Notes: generated by a model from the sequence alone, not told the origin. A stretch of DNA of 64,000 nucleotides from Okeania sp. SIO2B3 (GCF_010672525.1 NZ_JAAHGH010000010.1:62001-126000); one strand, 5' to 3'. Shown: positions 27,201 through 35,956, counted from the stretch's first letter. Numbers and translations: made by a program.

Positions 27201-27772
27201 GACCCAGGACCGTAGATCCGAACGCCTTTGTTACGCAATTCTTCTTCCCGACCAATGAAATCAGAAAAATCAGCGGTAGAGACATCTGCCTGAGTTAAAT
27301 TTTCTACTCCACCAGAAATGTCGATAATACTAACGGAACCTTCTGGGTCGTTGCTGTAGTCATCGTTGGGTTCTCCTTCGTTTGCTACTAGCACCTTTGT
27401 GCCATCGGAGGTAAAGGTGAGCATATCTGGTAATGCACCCACAGTTACTTGGTTGAGAGTATTCCCATCTGCATTGAAGAAGGCAACAGTGCCCGGGTCT
27501 TGTGTGTTGTTAGCTTCAACTGCTACTGCTACAATACCATCGTCATTCACTGCAACACTATTAGCAACTGCGCCAAAGGAGGAAGCATCAATTTGATCTA
27601 TTAAATTGGGGTTAGTAGGATCGCTAATATCTAATACATCAATAGTTGCCTCATTTGCATTGACAACAAACACTCTTTGTGTATTGGGGTCGTAAGCCGG
27701 AATTTCGGCAGCACTTTCATCAAAAACGCCTGTTTCATAAGTACCTAATGGTCGGAGTTTTGGGTCAGTCAT
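24290..27772 (-). CDS. Secreted esterase-like phytase / choice-of-anchor I protein with RTX repeats
   Basis: A 1160-residue acidic protein. Residues 1-240 and about 640-940 form the choice-of-anchor I beta-propeller (PAYDPNTQRVFVVNANEATI; FVGLERTGGIMVYDVSNP). A phytase-like esterase domain is inserted between them (VPDRGPNGAPTDVDNDGDNE; DLEGIVINDDGTYWTVDEY). The C-terminal 200 residues hold about eight GGxGxDxUx calcium-binding repeats and a T1SS target region ending FVIR. There is no N-terminal signal, which fits type I secretion. A role in organic-phosphate use is inferred from the domain name only. It stands alone, and the start ATG at 27772 begins directly with the propeller. Confidence 0.85.
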   Translation of the reverse strand: MTDPKLRPLGTYETGVFDESAAEIPAYDPNTQRVFVVNANEATIDVLDISDPTNPNLIDQIDASSFGAVANSVAVNDDGIVAVAVEANNTQDPGTVAFFNADGNTLNQVTVGALPDMLTFTSDGTKVLVANEGEPNDDYSNDPEGSVSIIDISGGVENLTQADVSTADFSDFIGREEELRNKGVRIYGPGSNAAQDLEPEFIAVDGNDTTAFVTLQENNAIAVVDIENANIVDVLPLGAKDYSRGLPSLTQFEFSDLPVLGTTEGGQEILLGGLSGLWYEGTDDDGNLQFVTVPDRGPNGAPTDVDNDGDNERPFALPDYQARIVRFTLDEDSGDIEITEEILLNREDGTTPITGLPNIPGIDEEPVDLFGNLLEYDPFGADLEGIVINDDGTYWTVDEYRPAIYHFDVDGSLIDRFVPEGTAADAGETEGTFGTETLPAEYSNRRRNRGFEAIALDTDEDILYSFIQTPLANPDRTASDDSSVIRMLGIDPETGEPVAEYVYLLEKPTIDPDNGSLLVDKIGDAVYDADADTFYILERDSSTTATGKKFIFEIDLKGATNLLADDAPNLPEDTTLEQLTADELAALDIQPVNKTKITNLPSLGYLAGDKPEGLSLLPDGRLAVLNDNDFGLLDEDIPVDGTVPLNPEPVPVVLGLIDFSESNEIDPSDRDGGINLGNWPVFGLLQPDSIASFVIEGETYYVTADEGDARGYDALDEEARVGDDEYVLDPDVFDVAALEDDAAIGRLTVTTEDGDIDGDGDYDQIFANGGRSFSIWDAAGNLVFNSGDSIERETAGLIPENFNSNRDENTFDDRSDNSGPEPEAITTGVLGDKTYTFVGLERTGGIMVYDVSNPTSPDFVQYIPNRDFSVEFDTDADGDPDPTPEQLSAAGDLGPEGFNFISPEDSPNGEALLVVANEISGTTTVYEFSPNQDIPGTPGDNNLEGGTGDDNIDGLAGNDTINGSAGDDDINGNSGEDRLSGGDGDDLVNGGLGSDIIFGNNGGDNLIGRLGNDRMLGGDGEDTLSGGQGRDRLNGGADDDTLTGGASIDRFIFAANDEFSQASLGIDEITDFNPDLDLILLDLRTFTEITTTAGEDIGDEFEIVESNGDAASSEAIVVYNSSNGALFYNANGSDGGFGDGGQFATLTGTPTISAEDFVIR

Positions 27773-27904
27773 TAATCTTCCTACTTGTATATATGTTTAA
27801 TAGACCGATTGTATATTAACAGTTTCACTTTAAGATAAGTTTAAATAGTCATAATTAATTAAAAGTAAAACTTTGCTCTTAAACACATAATTAAGGAATT
27901 GTCA

Positions 27905-28175
27905 ACTATGATGGCGATCGCTAGGAGCAGACGGGGGGATGGGGAGATGGGGAGATAGGGAGATGCGGGTTCTTGAGGACACGGAGACGGGGGGATGGGG
28001 AGATGGGGAGATAGGGAGATGCGGGTTCTTGAGGACACGGAGACGGGGAGATGGGGAGATGGGGAGATGGGGAGATGGGGAGATGGGGAGATGAGAGCAT
28101 TTATGATGGCGATCGCTAGGAGCATATGGGGGGATGGGGAGATCGGTAGATAGGGAGATGGGGAGATGAGAGCAT
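27905..28175. repeat. GGGGAGAT minisatellite with 56-bp higher-order unit
   Basis: A 56-bp unit starting ACGGGGGGATGGGGAGAT and containing CGGGTTCTTGAGGACACGG occurs at 27931 and 27987. It is followed by uninterrupted GGGGAGAT octamers. The phrase ATGATGGCGATCGCTAGGAG (with a HIP1 site) occurs at about 27908 and again at 28102, so the whole block was probably duplicated. No gene is present; 28176-28501 shows nothing recognisable. Confidence 0.8.
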
Positions 28176-28501
28176 TTTTCTACCTGCTTGGTGCACTACC
28201 AGGTGCGCTATCAGGTAGCGCGGGGTCGCATCTGCTGGCCTCCCCTATTCTAGTTCCTGAATTTCCACTGGCTCGCTCAGACTGAGGACCGAAGTCAAAA
28301 GCACATACTGCCTACCAAGATACGGTTAGGGGTTCTATAGAATCTGATTATATAATATATGTTTATAATTATATAATACTTCAATCTCCCCCATTCCCCC
28401 ACTCCCCTAAGGCCCCAAGTATACGATAACTGTATAACCGGATTTTATATTAATTAATATCTAAATCCTCAAATTTAACTTGATGAAATTATCTGCTGAA
28501 T

Positions 28502-28702
28502 TTAGCCACGACTTGTTCCTCCTTTATAAGGAACAGGAGGGTCTTCATTAGAAGAACTCACTAACTGATGAAAAACTTCTTCACCTAATTCATCAGAATA
28601 TTGTTCTCGCAGATTATTATTAATTTCTATAGTAGGCAATCCCATTGTTACTACTATAATTAATGTCCAGATAGATAGTATTAAATCATTTTTATTGTAC
28701 AT
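28502..28702 (-). CDS. Small membrane-anchored or secreted peptide, unknown function
   Basis: A 66-residue frame. ATG 28702 is preceded by GAGAGG eight bases upstream, a better ribosome site than most genes here have. The N-terminus after MYNKNDL is a single hydrophobic helix (ILSIWTLIIVVTMGL), signal-like or membrane-anchoring. An acidic middle and a Pro/Gly tail PPVPYKGGTSRG follow. That tail recalls the Gly-rich start of secreted DUF928-type cyanobacterial proteins, but the resemblance is too short to name it. It stands alone in a long spacer. It is supported by the ribosome site and composition only. Confidence 0.45.
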   Translation of the reverse strand: MYNKNDLILSIWTLIIVVTMGLPTIEINNNLREQYSDELGEEVFHQLVSSSNEDPPVPYKGGTSRG

Positions 28703-28711
28703 AATAATCAC

Positions 28712-29298
28712 CTCTCAATCACAAAAAATTAAATTTTAAATTCAGGTTTAGTAGAAGCAAAAAATTATCAAGAGGTAAATTTATAATTCATGGCAAATAG
28801 ATGTCTATAACAAAAATAATCTGAATAATTTTTCGTTCAATTATGAATGTTGTTGTCTAAATTATTCTTCAGTTAATAAATATGATTTTACGCAATATTA
28901 TTTTTTTTTTCTTTACGGAATGAGAAATATTCAAGCTGTATGTAATTCTTATATAGAAGTTATCGAATTGGTGAGATAAAAAATTTTAAGGAGCAGGCAA
29001 CAGTTCAAAAAAGGAATAAAAAGACAACTGTACCTAAGGCTTCTTCAGAAACCCTATATATAGCAATCTATTTAAGTTGTAATATTTTGTTGGTAGGGAC
29101 GAATAGCCATTTGCTACTACAGGAGTCAGGTAGGGAAGCAGTCGGATTGACTACGTACAGAATTTACTCATGTTTTTAGTTCAAATTAACTATTATAAAA
29201 ATTCTCAAAACCAATTTAGGATTGCTATAGCAATTATCAAATTGGTGAAATACAAGATTCTAGAAAGTAGGAAGTAGAAAAAAATATTGTCTCTAATT
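28712..29298. other. Non-coding spacer
   Basis: AT-rich sequence with poly-T near 28900 and several TATAGCAAT words. No gene, RNA or operator is recognised. Confidence 0.4.
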
Positions 29299-29545
29299 AG
29301 GGTTTGCTGATTAAATCTAAAAGCATTGACATATAATTGACATATAAAGGTCTTAGAATTTTTTAGTTGAAAAAAGTCTAAGCTTTTAGGTTGCTTAGGT
29401 TCAAAAAATTAGCATTTTAGGCTCATAGTTGCGCAGAAAAATCAAGGGACTATTCTTCCTCCTACCTCCTCTATAATTCCCCGTTCCTCCTGACTCCTGA
29501 CTCCTGACTCCTACCTTCACCCATAAGACTTTTTCAGCAAACCCT
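29299..29545. mobile_element. MITE-like element, family B copy 2
   Basis: Starts AGGGTTTGCTGATTAAATC and ends GACTTTTTCAGCAAACCCT, inverted to each other over at least 13 bp. AATT flanks it on both sides (29295-29298 and 29546-29549). The interior has CTACCTCCTCTATAATTCCC and a TGACTCCTGACTCC run, as in copies 1 and 3. It has no coding capacity. Confidence 0.75.
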
Positions 29546-29866
29546 AATTAATATGAGGAAAGTTATAGCAATTAGTAGATAGTGTCTCAGCAAATCTCTT
29601 TTTTTTTGGAGTTGTTAATATTATGGTGGGCTTTTTTTATAGTCTCTAGATAATTAGCAAAGCTGAAAAAAAATATTCCCACTGTATCAAAAGAGGGAAT
29701 ATTACATGATGAATGAGTAGGCAAGAAATTTGTTTGTACAGCAAATAACGAGTTGTTTAGGACATTAAGTATAGAGTGATGATCAATCAAATACTGGGAA
29801 ATGTTTTTCCTACTGTTCTATTTTCCCTGCTCCCTATTTCCTGCTATACTTAAGTCAAATGACTAT

Positions 29867-30781
29867 TTATGATACTAATCTTCTAATCCAACCATTAACT
29901 GTAAACCGACTATGTTCAAATGCTTTTGATGGACAAACTACAGGCATTACTTCATGTCTGCAACGACTATTAAAAAAGATAATGGAATTATTAGCAGGTG
30001 TAATAGTTTGAAAATTCTCATGAGTTATTGCTCCACCTGCTTTTAATTCAGTATCATAAATTCTTAGCTCACCTCCAGAAAAAGCTTTGGGTTCTTGATA
30101 AAAATAATACACATAAGTAACTTCTCTACTTGCTGTTTTTTCGCTACCCGCATCATTATGAATTTTGTAATAACATCCATTATTATGTGCTGTTAGTTGC
30201 GCTTCAATTTCTGATATCTCGAAAGGACGAAAATTTAATTTAGCTAATACTTCTGCCAAAGTTTCTAAAATTTTGCTCTGAATAAGTGCTGCTAATTCGG
30301 GAAAGTATTGTGAAAATAGTACATAAGACTGCCGATATTTATCAGCTTTAGTGGTAGTGGTTGATTCAATATATTGGTCGCGTTTTTGAATCGCAATTTC
30401 TATAGCTTTTTGATTTTCTTCAGGAGATAAAAAATTAGGAATTTCTACATGAGCAGCAGGTAAAAATGTTGATTTTACTTGTGCTATTTTAGGTGAATTA
30501 AGAGAAAATTTTATTGTTGAATTATCTGTATTTAGTCGGTTTATTTGTTGTTGAGCATCAGATATTAATCTGCTTGGTGATCGAGGGTTTGTTTGAGACA
30601 AAATACCTGTCATTTCTAGAATTTTTAGGGCTACTGTTGCTCGTTCTTGTGCCGGAAGTTGTTGATTTTTGAGAATTTCTTCTAAGGTATCAATTGACTG
30701 AAGCAGTAATTTATTTACTCTTTCTTCTGGCACAATATTGTTGTTTGTATTATTATTCCTTGCTGATGATTCTGTGTACAT
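29867..30781 (-). CDS. 2-oxoglutarate-Fe(II) oxygenase, prolyl-hydroxylase-like
   Basis: A 304-residue protein with a C-terminal P4H-type double-stranded beta-helix. The iron ligands are visible: His208 and Asp210 in KIHNDAG, and His276 in CRHEVMPV. Arg292 in SRFTVNGWIRR would bind 2-oxoglutarate. The N-terminal 100 residues are polar and low in complexity, with no signal peptide. Enzymes of this family hydroxylate proline or other residues in proteins, or small molecules; the substrate is unknown. The next recognisable gene on the same strand downstream is far away, and a glycosyltransferase gene lies 516 bp upstream in the same direction. All catalytic residues are intact. Confidence 0.85.
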   Translation of the reverse strand: MYTESSARNNNTNNNIVPEERVNKLLLQSIDTLEEILKNQQLPAQERATVALKILEMTGILSQTNPRSPSRLISDAQQQINRLNTDNSTIKFSLNSPKIAQVKSTFLPAAHVEIPNFLSPEENQKAIEIAIQKRDQYIESTTTTKADKYRQSYVLFSQYFPELAALIQSKILETLAEVLAKLNFRPFEISEIEAQLTAHNNGCYYKIHNDAGSEKTASREVTYVYYFYQEPKAFSGGELRIYDTELKAGGAITHENFQTITPANNSIIFFNSRCRHEVMPVVCPSKAFEHSRFTVNGWIRRLVS

Positions 30782-30989
30782 AATTCAACTCAATTATTTA
30801 CTAAAGGTTTGATGACGTTTTCTGTTAAGAGTTTATCTTATTGGTTTAGATAAAATCTCAATAAACATACCTAAACTTGTCTTAAATAAGCAATCAGCAA
30901 TCAGCACTCAGCAGTAAATGTGTGCATTTGCGGAGCATTATTATTGATGTAATTTTATTGTTAGCTAACTTCTGTAATTTATCCAGTCA

Positions 30990-31157
30990 TTTGGCACTCG
31001 AGTAGGAGTATTAGTAGACCCCCGCACTCGCACAATGGAAGTATATCGCCTCAATACTGAGAAAGTTGTGCTTGGGGATGGAGATGTTTTACAAGTGCCA
31101 GAATTGTTACCAGGGTGGGAGTTACCAGTCGCTGAGGTATGGACACCGGAATTTTAA
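30990..31157 (+). pseudogene. Uma2-family 3' fragment
   Basis: An in-frame stretch of about 55 codons reads FGTRVGVLVDPRTRTMEVYR, then GDGDVLQVPELLPGWELPV, before a stop. This is the C-terminal strand-turn region of Uma2/DUF820 proteins. The first three quarters of the gene, including the nuclease core, are missing. Confidence 0.65.
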
Positions 31158-31234
31158 TATAGCATTCGCCATCTAGCTCATGCACGGGAGCAAGATGCTC
31201 CCACTACTAAACATAGGAAATAATTTTAATAACT

Positions 31235-31296
31235 ATGCCTAATTTAACAACAAAAGACTTAGAACAATTAACAATAGAACACCCGAACCATTTTAT
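31235..31296 (+). pseudogene. Uma2-family 5' fragment
   Basis: An ATG at 31235 opens MPNLTTKDLEQLTIEHPNH, which matches the start of another Uma2 subfamily (LEQL...HP). The frame is cut where the oppositely oriented glycosyltransferase gene ends. Together with the 3' fragment just upstream, it suggests that two tandem Uma2 genes once stood here. Confidence 0.5.
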
Positions 31297-32103
31297 TTAA
31301 AGTTTTAAATACTCTTTGATTTTATCAGTTATTAGTGATAATTGATATTCCCATCCCTGGTTTTTCTTAATACATCTTTTTTGTATTGGCAACCAGCATC
31401 GATGTTGCGGTCCTGGTAGTCTATTTAATTCGTTTTTAATAGTTTCATAATTGCGATGTCTACCATGAATAATTTTTACAGCATCTTTCATCGTAAAAAA
31501 GAAGGGTGTCCTGGCATTCCAAGCATGAGAAAGAACATACATTTTACAATTAGATTCTAACCAAGCTTCTATGAAAGAAGTTTGATCGTTTTCTTTCCCG
31601 ACAGTTTTATTAATAATTTTTGATTCATAAATTTCTAACCATTTTTGAAAAAATAACTCATTATTTAAGCTTTTTTTAAAGAGAATAACTCCTGTATTAT
31701 ATGTTTCACAAGCCGCTAATTTTTTGTTAGTTTTAGGTGATTTGGCTTTATGAGGATCTGTGGGGTCTGGAGCAACAGCAAGATCGAAAAAATCTAGAGT
31801 TTCAAATATTTCTTGACAATCATCACAAAAATATGTATCTGTATCAACAAACAAAGTTTTTTCATAGGGAGAGGCTTGATAAATATGCCTGACTTTATAC
31901 AACAAACCTTCTTTAAAATGTTTAATATCTACAGGATGAATAACAATTTTATCGAACAGTGAATTATTAATTTTTCGATCGGTTACTAAAGTAATATGAA
32001 CGCTTTTGTTGAGTTTTTTTAGACTTGTAGCAGAGACAATTGCTTCTTGAATATATTTATCTCCAGTTGCTACATAGAGATAGCCTATTTCGTGATTATT
32101 CAT
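31297..32103 (-). CDS. Nucleotide-sugar glycosyltransferase (GT-A fold, GT8-like)
   Basis: A 268-residue soluble protein. The N-terminus YLYVATGDKYIQEAI and the metal/sugar-nucleotide motif DTDTYF (in LFVDTDTYF) mark a GT-A-fold transferase resembling GT8 and related families. A conserved NDQTSF follows in the second half. There is no membrane segment or signal. The donor and acceptor are unknown. The gene lies upstream of the oxygenase gene, in the same direction, but the spacer contains Uma2 debris, so an operon is doubtful. The ATG at 32103 is followed by a normal N-terminus; upstream are AAGAAGGAAG repeats. Confidence 0.75.
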   Translation of the reverse strand: MNNHEIGYLYVATGDKYIQEAIVSATSLKKLNKSVHITLVTDRKINNSLFDKIVIHPVDIKHFKEGLLYKVRHIYQASPYEKTLFVDTDTYFCDDCQEIFETLDFFDLAVAPDPTDPHKAKSPKTNKKLAACETYNTGVILFKKSLNNELFFQKWLEIYESKIINKTVGKENDQTSFIEAWLESNCKMYVLSHAWNARTPFFFTMKDAVKIIHGRHRNYETIKNELNRLPGPQHRCWLPIQKRCIKKNQGWEYQLSLITDKIKEYLKL

Positions 32104-32205
32104 AGTTTTTAAGAAGGAAGAAGGAAGGAGTAAGAAGGAAGAAGGAAAAAGGAAAAAGCGGTCTATCTTTGACTATCCATAAGCAACCTGAAACCCTTGT
32201 AGGAA

Positions 32206-32261
32206 GGTGGGGAAGAGGGGGAAGAGGGGGAAGAGGGGGAAGAGGGGGAAGAGGGGGAAGT
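32206..32261. repeat. GGGGGAAGA simple repeat
   Basis: About six perfect copies of the nonamer GGGGGAAGA. The surrounding spacer (32104-32441) also has AAGGAAGAAGG runs and no gene. Confidence 0.85.
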
Positions 32262-32441
32262 AAGAATTTTGTCTACAGTCCTCACACTTGCGTGTATTTT
32301 TCAATACAATTTTCTCCCGAAAAAGCCGCTCTTAGACTTACCCATAACTTGTCTTTTTTGTCTACGTTTTATGTTAAGAAAGATGTTTATAAAACATAGC
32401 TTTCAAAGGGGGGTAGGGGGGATGCTTTCTGCCTTATTCAA

Positions 32442-33149
32442 TTAAAATTTGTAGTTGCGATCGCGTACCCATAAACTAATAGGTACAGCTTGGCCTTGAG
32501 AACTAATTTTTACTTCTACTACAAAAGGTATTTTACCTTCTAAGTTAGCAGTAGTTTGTGCTGCTCGAATATTCTGATTAATATCTTCGCGTTTATCTTC
32601 AGGCATATAATAAGTTTCTAAGCCATATTTAATTGTCCAACCATTAAATTTACCTTGAATAACTATTTGATTATCTGACAAATTTTGGGGTTGTTTTGCA
32701 CTTACATTTACAGGTTTCCATGCTTTGGGTATGCCTAAATTTTCTGTTGTTTCAGGTGCAGCTAAAATCACATAAATATTAGTTGGATTTTGCGCAGAAA
32801 ATTTTCCTGAACTTTCTAGTTCAAATTTATTCCAACCAGGAAGTTTACTCAAATTATCTTTGCGGGATATGTCATAACTTAAAACTTGATAATAGCCTCG
32901 CAAAAAATCATAAGGGTCTACAGGTACAGTTTGCAAAACTACAGTTCTACCTGTAATCGTAGTATAAATAGCTTGAGCAGGAATTGACAAAATTAATGCT
33001 AACTGTACAGTTAATGGCAAAATAAATCGCCAAATTGGCATCTGATTTTTTGAAGATTTTGTTTGATTAATATGTGGGTTTAATTCTTCAGAATAATCAG
33101 ATTTTTTAGTTGATAAATTGTTTTGGTTAAAAGGATTGATAATTTTCAT
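32442..33149 (-). CDS. GDYXXLXY-domain membrane-anchored protein
   Basis: A 235-residue protein with one membrane helix (residues about 40-60, WRFILPLTVQLALIL). The GDYXXLXY domain follows: GRTVVLQTVPVDPYDFLRGY, then QVLSYDIS. The domain is named for its GDY-like signature, here RGYYQVLSY. It is found beside DUF2157/DUF4401 membrane proteins, as here, where the DUF2157 gene lies 205 bp upstream on the same strand. The pair is thought to form an envelope complex of unknown role. The frame opens at 33203, but ATG 33149 has AGAGAGA upstream and is preferred. Confidence 0.8.
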   Translation of the reverse strand: MKIINPFNQNNLSTKKSDYSEELNPHINQTKSSKNQMPIWRFILPLTVQLALILSIPAQAIYTTITGRTVVLQTVPVDPYDFLRGYYQVLSYDISRKDNLSKLPGWNKFELESSGKFSAQNPTNIYVILAAPETTENLGIPKAWKPVNVSAKQPQNLSDNQIVIQGKFNGWTIKYGLETYYMPEDKREDINQNIRAAQTTANLEGKIPFVVEVKISSQGQAVPISLWVRDRNYKF

Positions 33150-33353
33150 GTTAATTCTCTCTTTTCTTAGGGAATAGGGAACAGGGAACAGTGGAAAAAA
33201 CATTGCCTAGTGTAAGATTCATCATTAGCATAAGTCCTAACCGCTCTGGTTATTGTTATAATACCAATTTGGAAAAAGAATGTTACTAATAATAAGGGCA
33301 ATCTATACACAAATTTTTAGGCTGATAGCTAATAGCTGATAGCTGATAGCTAG

Positions 33354-34751
33354 TTAATTCTTAGATAATAAATGACGTTCAAACCATAAACCAGCAGCTA
33401 TAACTCCTACACCACATAAAATAAATACAAAAGATTTAAGTAATAATCCGGTATTATACTCAAAAGTGCGACAGAGAATTTGTAAAGTTAGTAATACCAA
33501 ACCACCCCAGAAACCTCCTCTAATTCCTCGCATCAATCCAATTCTAATTAAACCTGCTGCTAAAAGAAACATTTCTATATTTATGATAAAAGTTGCTATT
33601 TCTGGAATTTCATTGATACTCAAATGCCAGAAACATAATATTGTAGTTACAACAATGAAGCCCAAAATCACACTACTGACTGAATCTAATTGCCAACGAT
33701 GAGAATTTGTTCTATTAGTTCGTGCTAAATTAAACCATTCCCAAATAGAAAAACCTATAAATATTAGAACTTCAATTAAAGTCAACCAACTAAACTGTAA
33801 TGATGTATCTCCATCGCTCAAATCTTGTGTTAAAACATAACTCCAAATTCCCCGAAAAGATAAACATAAAAATCCAATACTCAAGTACCAAATAGCTAAA
33901 CTTCTGGCTAATGGTTGAAAAAATAGACTATCTATTTTAGGCAAAATAGTATCGTCATACCCCCATAATAAAGCTAGAGGTAAAATCAAGGCGATCGCTC
34001 CCCAAACACCATTATTTGATAAGTAAACAATTTGCCACAAACTAATTTCTAGAGCTATTAATAATATTGATGTAGCGAGAAAAAAAATAATCTTGGAACT
34101 GCACCAATAAGCTAGTGGAATTAACAACAATACTGCCATCAAAGCCATATATTTAATAATTGCCTGTAACCAGGAAAATTCCACTGAATCAAATACAGTT
34201 GATAAACCCATGAAATAGCCTAATCCTATTAACAGAATAGCCATAATTCCCAGACTTTCTAGTTGTAAACTATAAGCCATTACCAAAACTCCCAATCCCC
34301 AAACAATGTATAATCCGAAGGGAGAACCACCGATATGAAACATTTGAGCCATTAATGCTATATTTGCCCCTAAAATTAACGCTCCAAATATTAAGAGTCC
34401 GTGACCTAATCTTTGTTTTTTACTGGTAGTATTCGGTAGATTATTTGACTGTCGCCAGAGATAAAAACCGCAGGTATTAACTAAGATAAATAAAGTTAAT
34501 AATAGAAGTGTTTTTACTTCTCGCGACCACTGTTGCCAGTTAGCAGAAACAAAAGTGATAATACCTAATCCTAAAAGAATACCACCAAGAGAAATTAAGA
34601 TAGTAATGAAACGAGCGCTGGCAGTTTCCTCCAAAGCATCAAACTGGTATCGCTCTGATAGTTGTTGATAAAAGCGATCGCTAATTAATTCCTCTGTTTG
34701 CCATAGTTTTGCTTCTTTGCGAAGCTGGCGACGAAACTTTTCTGTAATCAT
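33354..34751 (-). CDS. DUF2157 polytopic membrane protein
   Basis: A 465-residue protein. The soluble N-terminus (EAKLWQTEELISDRFYQQL) followed by the first helix pair ending FVSANWQQWSREVKTLLL is diagnostic of DUF2157. About twelve further hydrophobic segments fill the rest. Function is unknown. It is genetically linked to GDYXXLXY proteins, and that partner follows here. The frame extends upstream to 34796, but ATG 34751 (MITEKFRRQL) starts at the domain edge and is preferred, although its ribosome site is weak. Confidence 0.8.
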   Translation of the reverse strand: MITEKFRRQLRKEAKLWQTEELISDRFYQQLSERYQFDALEETASARFITILISLGGILLGLGIITFVSANWQQWSREVKTLLLLTLFILVNTCGFYLWRQSNNLPNTTSKKQRLGHGLLIFGALILGANIALMAQMFHIGGSPFGLYIVWGLGVLVMAYSLQLESLGIMAILLIGLGYFMGLSTVFDSVEFSWLQAIIKYMALMAVLLLIPLAYWCSSKIIFFLATSILLIALEISLWQIVYLSNNGVWGAIALILPLALLWGYDDTILPKIDSLFFQPLARSLAIWYLSIGFLCLSFRGIWSYVLTQDLSDGDTSLQFSWLTLIEVLIFIGFSIWEWFNLARTNRTNSHRWQLDSVSSVILGFIVVTTILCFWHLSINEIPEIATFIINIEMFLLAAGLIRIGLMRGIRGGFWGGLVLLTLQILCRTFEYNTGLLLKSFVFILCGVGVIAAGLWFERHLLSKN

Positions 34752-34819
34752 TTTATTGCTAAATAAAGTAATATAAATGTATCCAATAGGGTTCATTAAT
34801 TGATAATTGATAATGGATA

Positions 34820-34994
34820 ATTGATAATTACCTCTGGTTAAAACCGCTACGGAATTGAATATAAGGAGATATTATTTCTTCTCTTGGTCGAGGGATGGTT
34901 AGGAAACCCATCCATCCCTCGACCGCTTTTTTTCCCTTAAAAGGGGAGGCTTTAAACCAGAATTATTTAATTATTAATTATTAATTATTCGGTA
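34820..34994 (+). repeat. Dispersed repeat family A, copy 2
   Basis: Uninterrupted copy from AATTACCTCTGGTTAAAACC to AATTATTCGGTAA. Its core is a near-perfect hairpin, GGTCGAGGGATGG and CCATCCCTCGACC, with a short loop. A CCTTAAAAGGGGAGG hairpin lies behind it. It serves as the intact reference for copy 1. Confidence 0.8.
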
Positions 34995-35956
34995 ATGGTC
35001 TAGCCAGATCCTTTTCGGAAGAACCCAGACAAACTTAAGATACTAATAGTAATTTTACATTAATTTTTATCAAAATAATATGTGTCTAAAACTCCGCCTT
35101 TTAAGGCGAAATATTTTTGGAGCAAAGCTCAAATCCCCGTTACAAAAATAACTTCTGACTTCGTTAAAAAATCACCTGCCTTTTAATCTAGGCACAAGCC
35201 GTAATTTATCTATACATCTAGAACTGATATATCCCACCTCAATTAGATTTTTATACGACTTTTGTAGCAATTTATAAAGAAACAAAAATAATTATCCATT
35301 GTCCATTATTCATTAATTTTTGATCGTCTCGCGCATTGAGAAAAATTTTCACAAACAAAAGCCAGAAATTATATTGATAACTGAAATAACTCACTATTTT
35401 TTCAGCCATTTATATTAAGTATTTTGCTAGAGGTATTGAATGTAATTAATCTTAGACTTATAGCACTTTGCGACTTTATGAGGTATACCCAAGCGGGCAA
35501 GGTGCTAGCAATACAATGTTTTCACCATTTACCCTGTACATCATTTGCCCGAAATATGCTGTAACTGTATTTAGTTGGATGTACTTCAATTAATTAATAA
35601 AAAAAATTGTGGAAATTACTAATTGTCAAATATTCAATTGATTTGATAGCATTTGATTGTCACTAAAAAATATTATTTAGTAAGCATTAAACACTTCAGG
35701 TATAGAGTATTTTTGTGTAGGAATTCTCTGCCTACTACTATTAGTTTTTACCTACATACTTTGACTAAAAGCAGACTGCTAATATAGCGGCTTTCATTAG
35801 CATGGCAATACCAGACATTGAACGAAGGAAAACAAAATTTATGTCTCTAATGATTCAGGTTTTCACCTGAAAAAGGGAAAGAATTTAAAGATATTAATTT
35901 TGTCTGCTTTCAGCTCAAATTTTTACATTCAATTTATTGAGAGGGTGTGATAAATT
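34995..35956. other. Long upstream region of the giant exoprotein gene
   Basis: About 960 bp without a gene. Near 35065-35135 it carries TCAAAATAATATGTGTCTAA...AAGGCGA...TTTTTGGAG...GCTCAAATCCCC, a repeat also found near 54168-54250. A small hairpin CAGGT-TTTC-ACCTG followed by A5 lies at 35857-35875. GAGGGTG at 35941-35947 is the ribosome binding site for ATG 35957. Confidence 0.5.

Noticed and set aside
27859-28125. Minus-strand frame rich in Ser-Pro-His
   Set aside because: It is the translation of the GGGGAGAT minisatellite.
29587-29790. Minus-strand frame of 67 codons starting at TTG
   Set aside because: No recognisable domain, no ribosome site and low-complexity flanks.
32169-32399. 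Plus-strand frame with a Gly-Arg repeat
   Set aside because: The repeat is the GGGGGAAGA simple sequence; the rest is unlike any protein I know.
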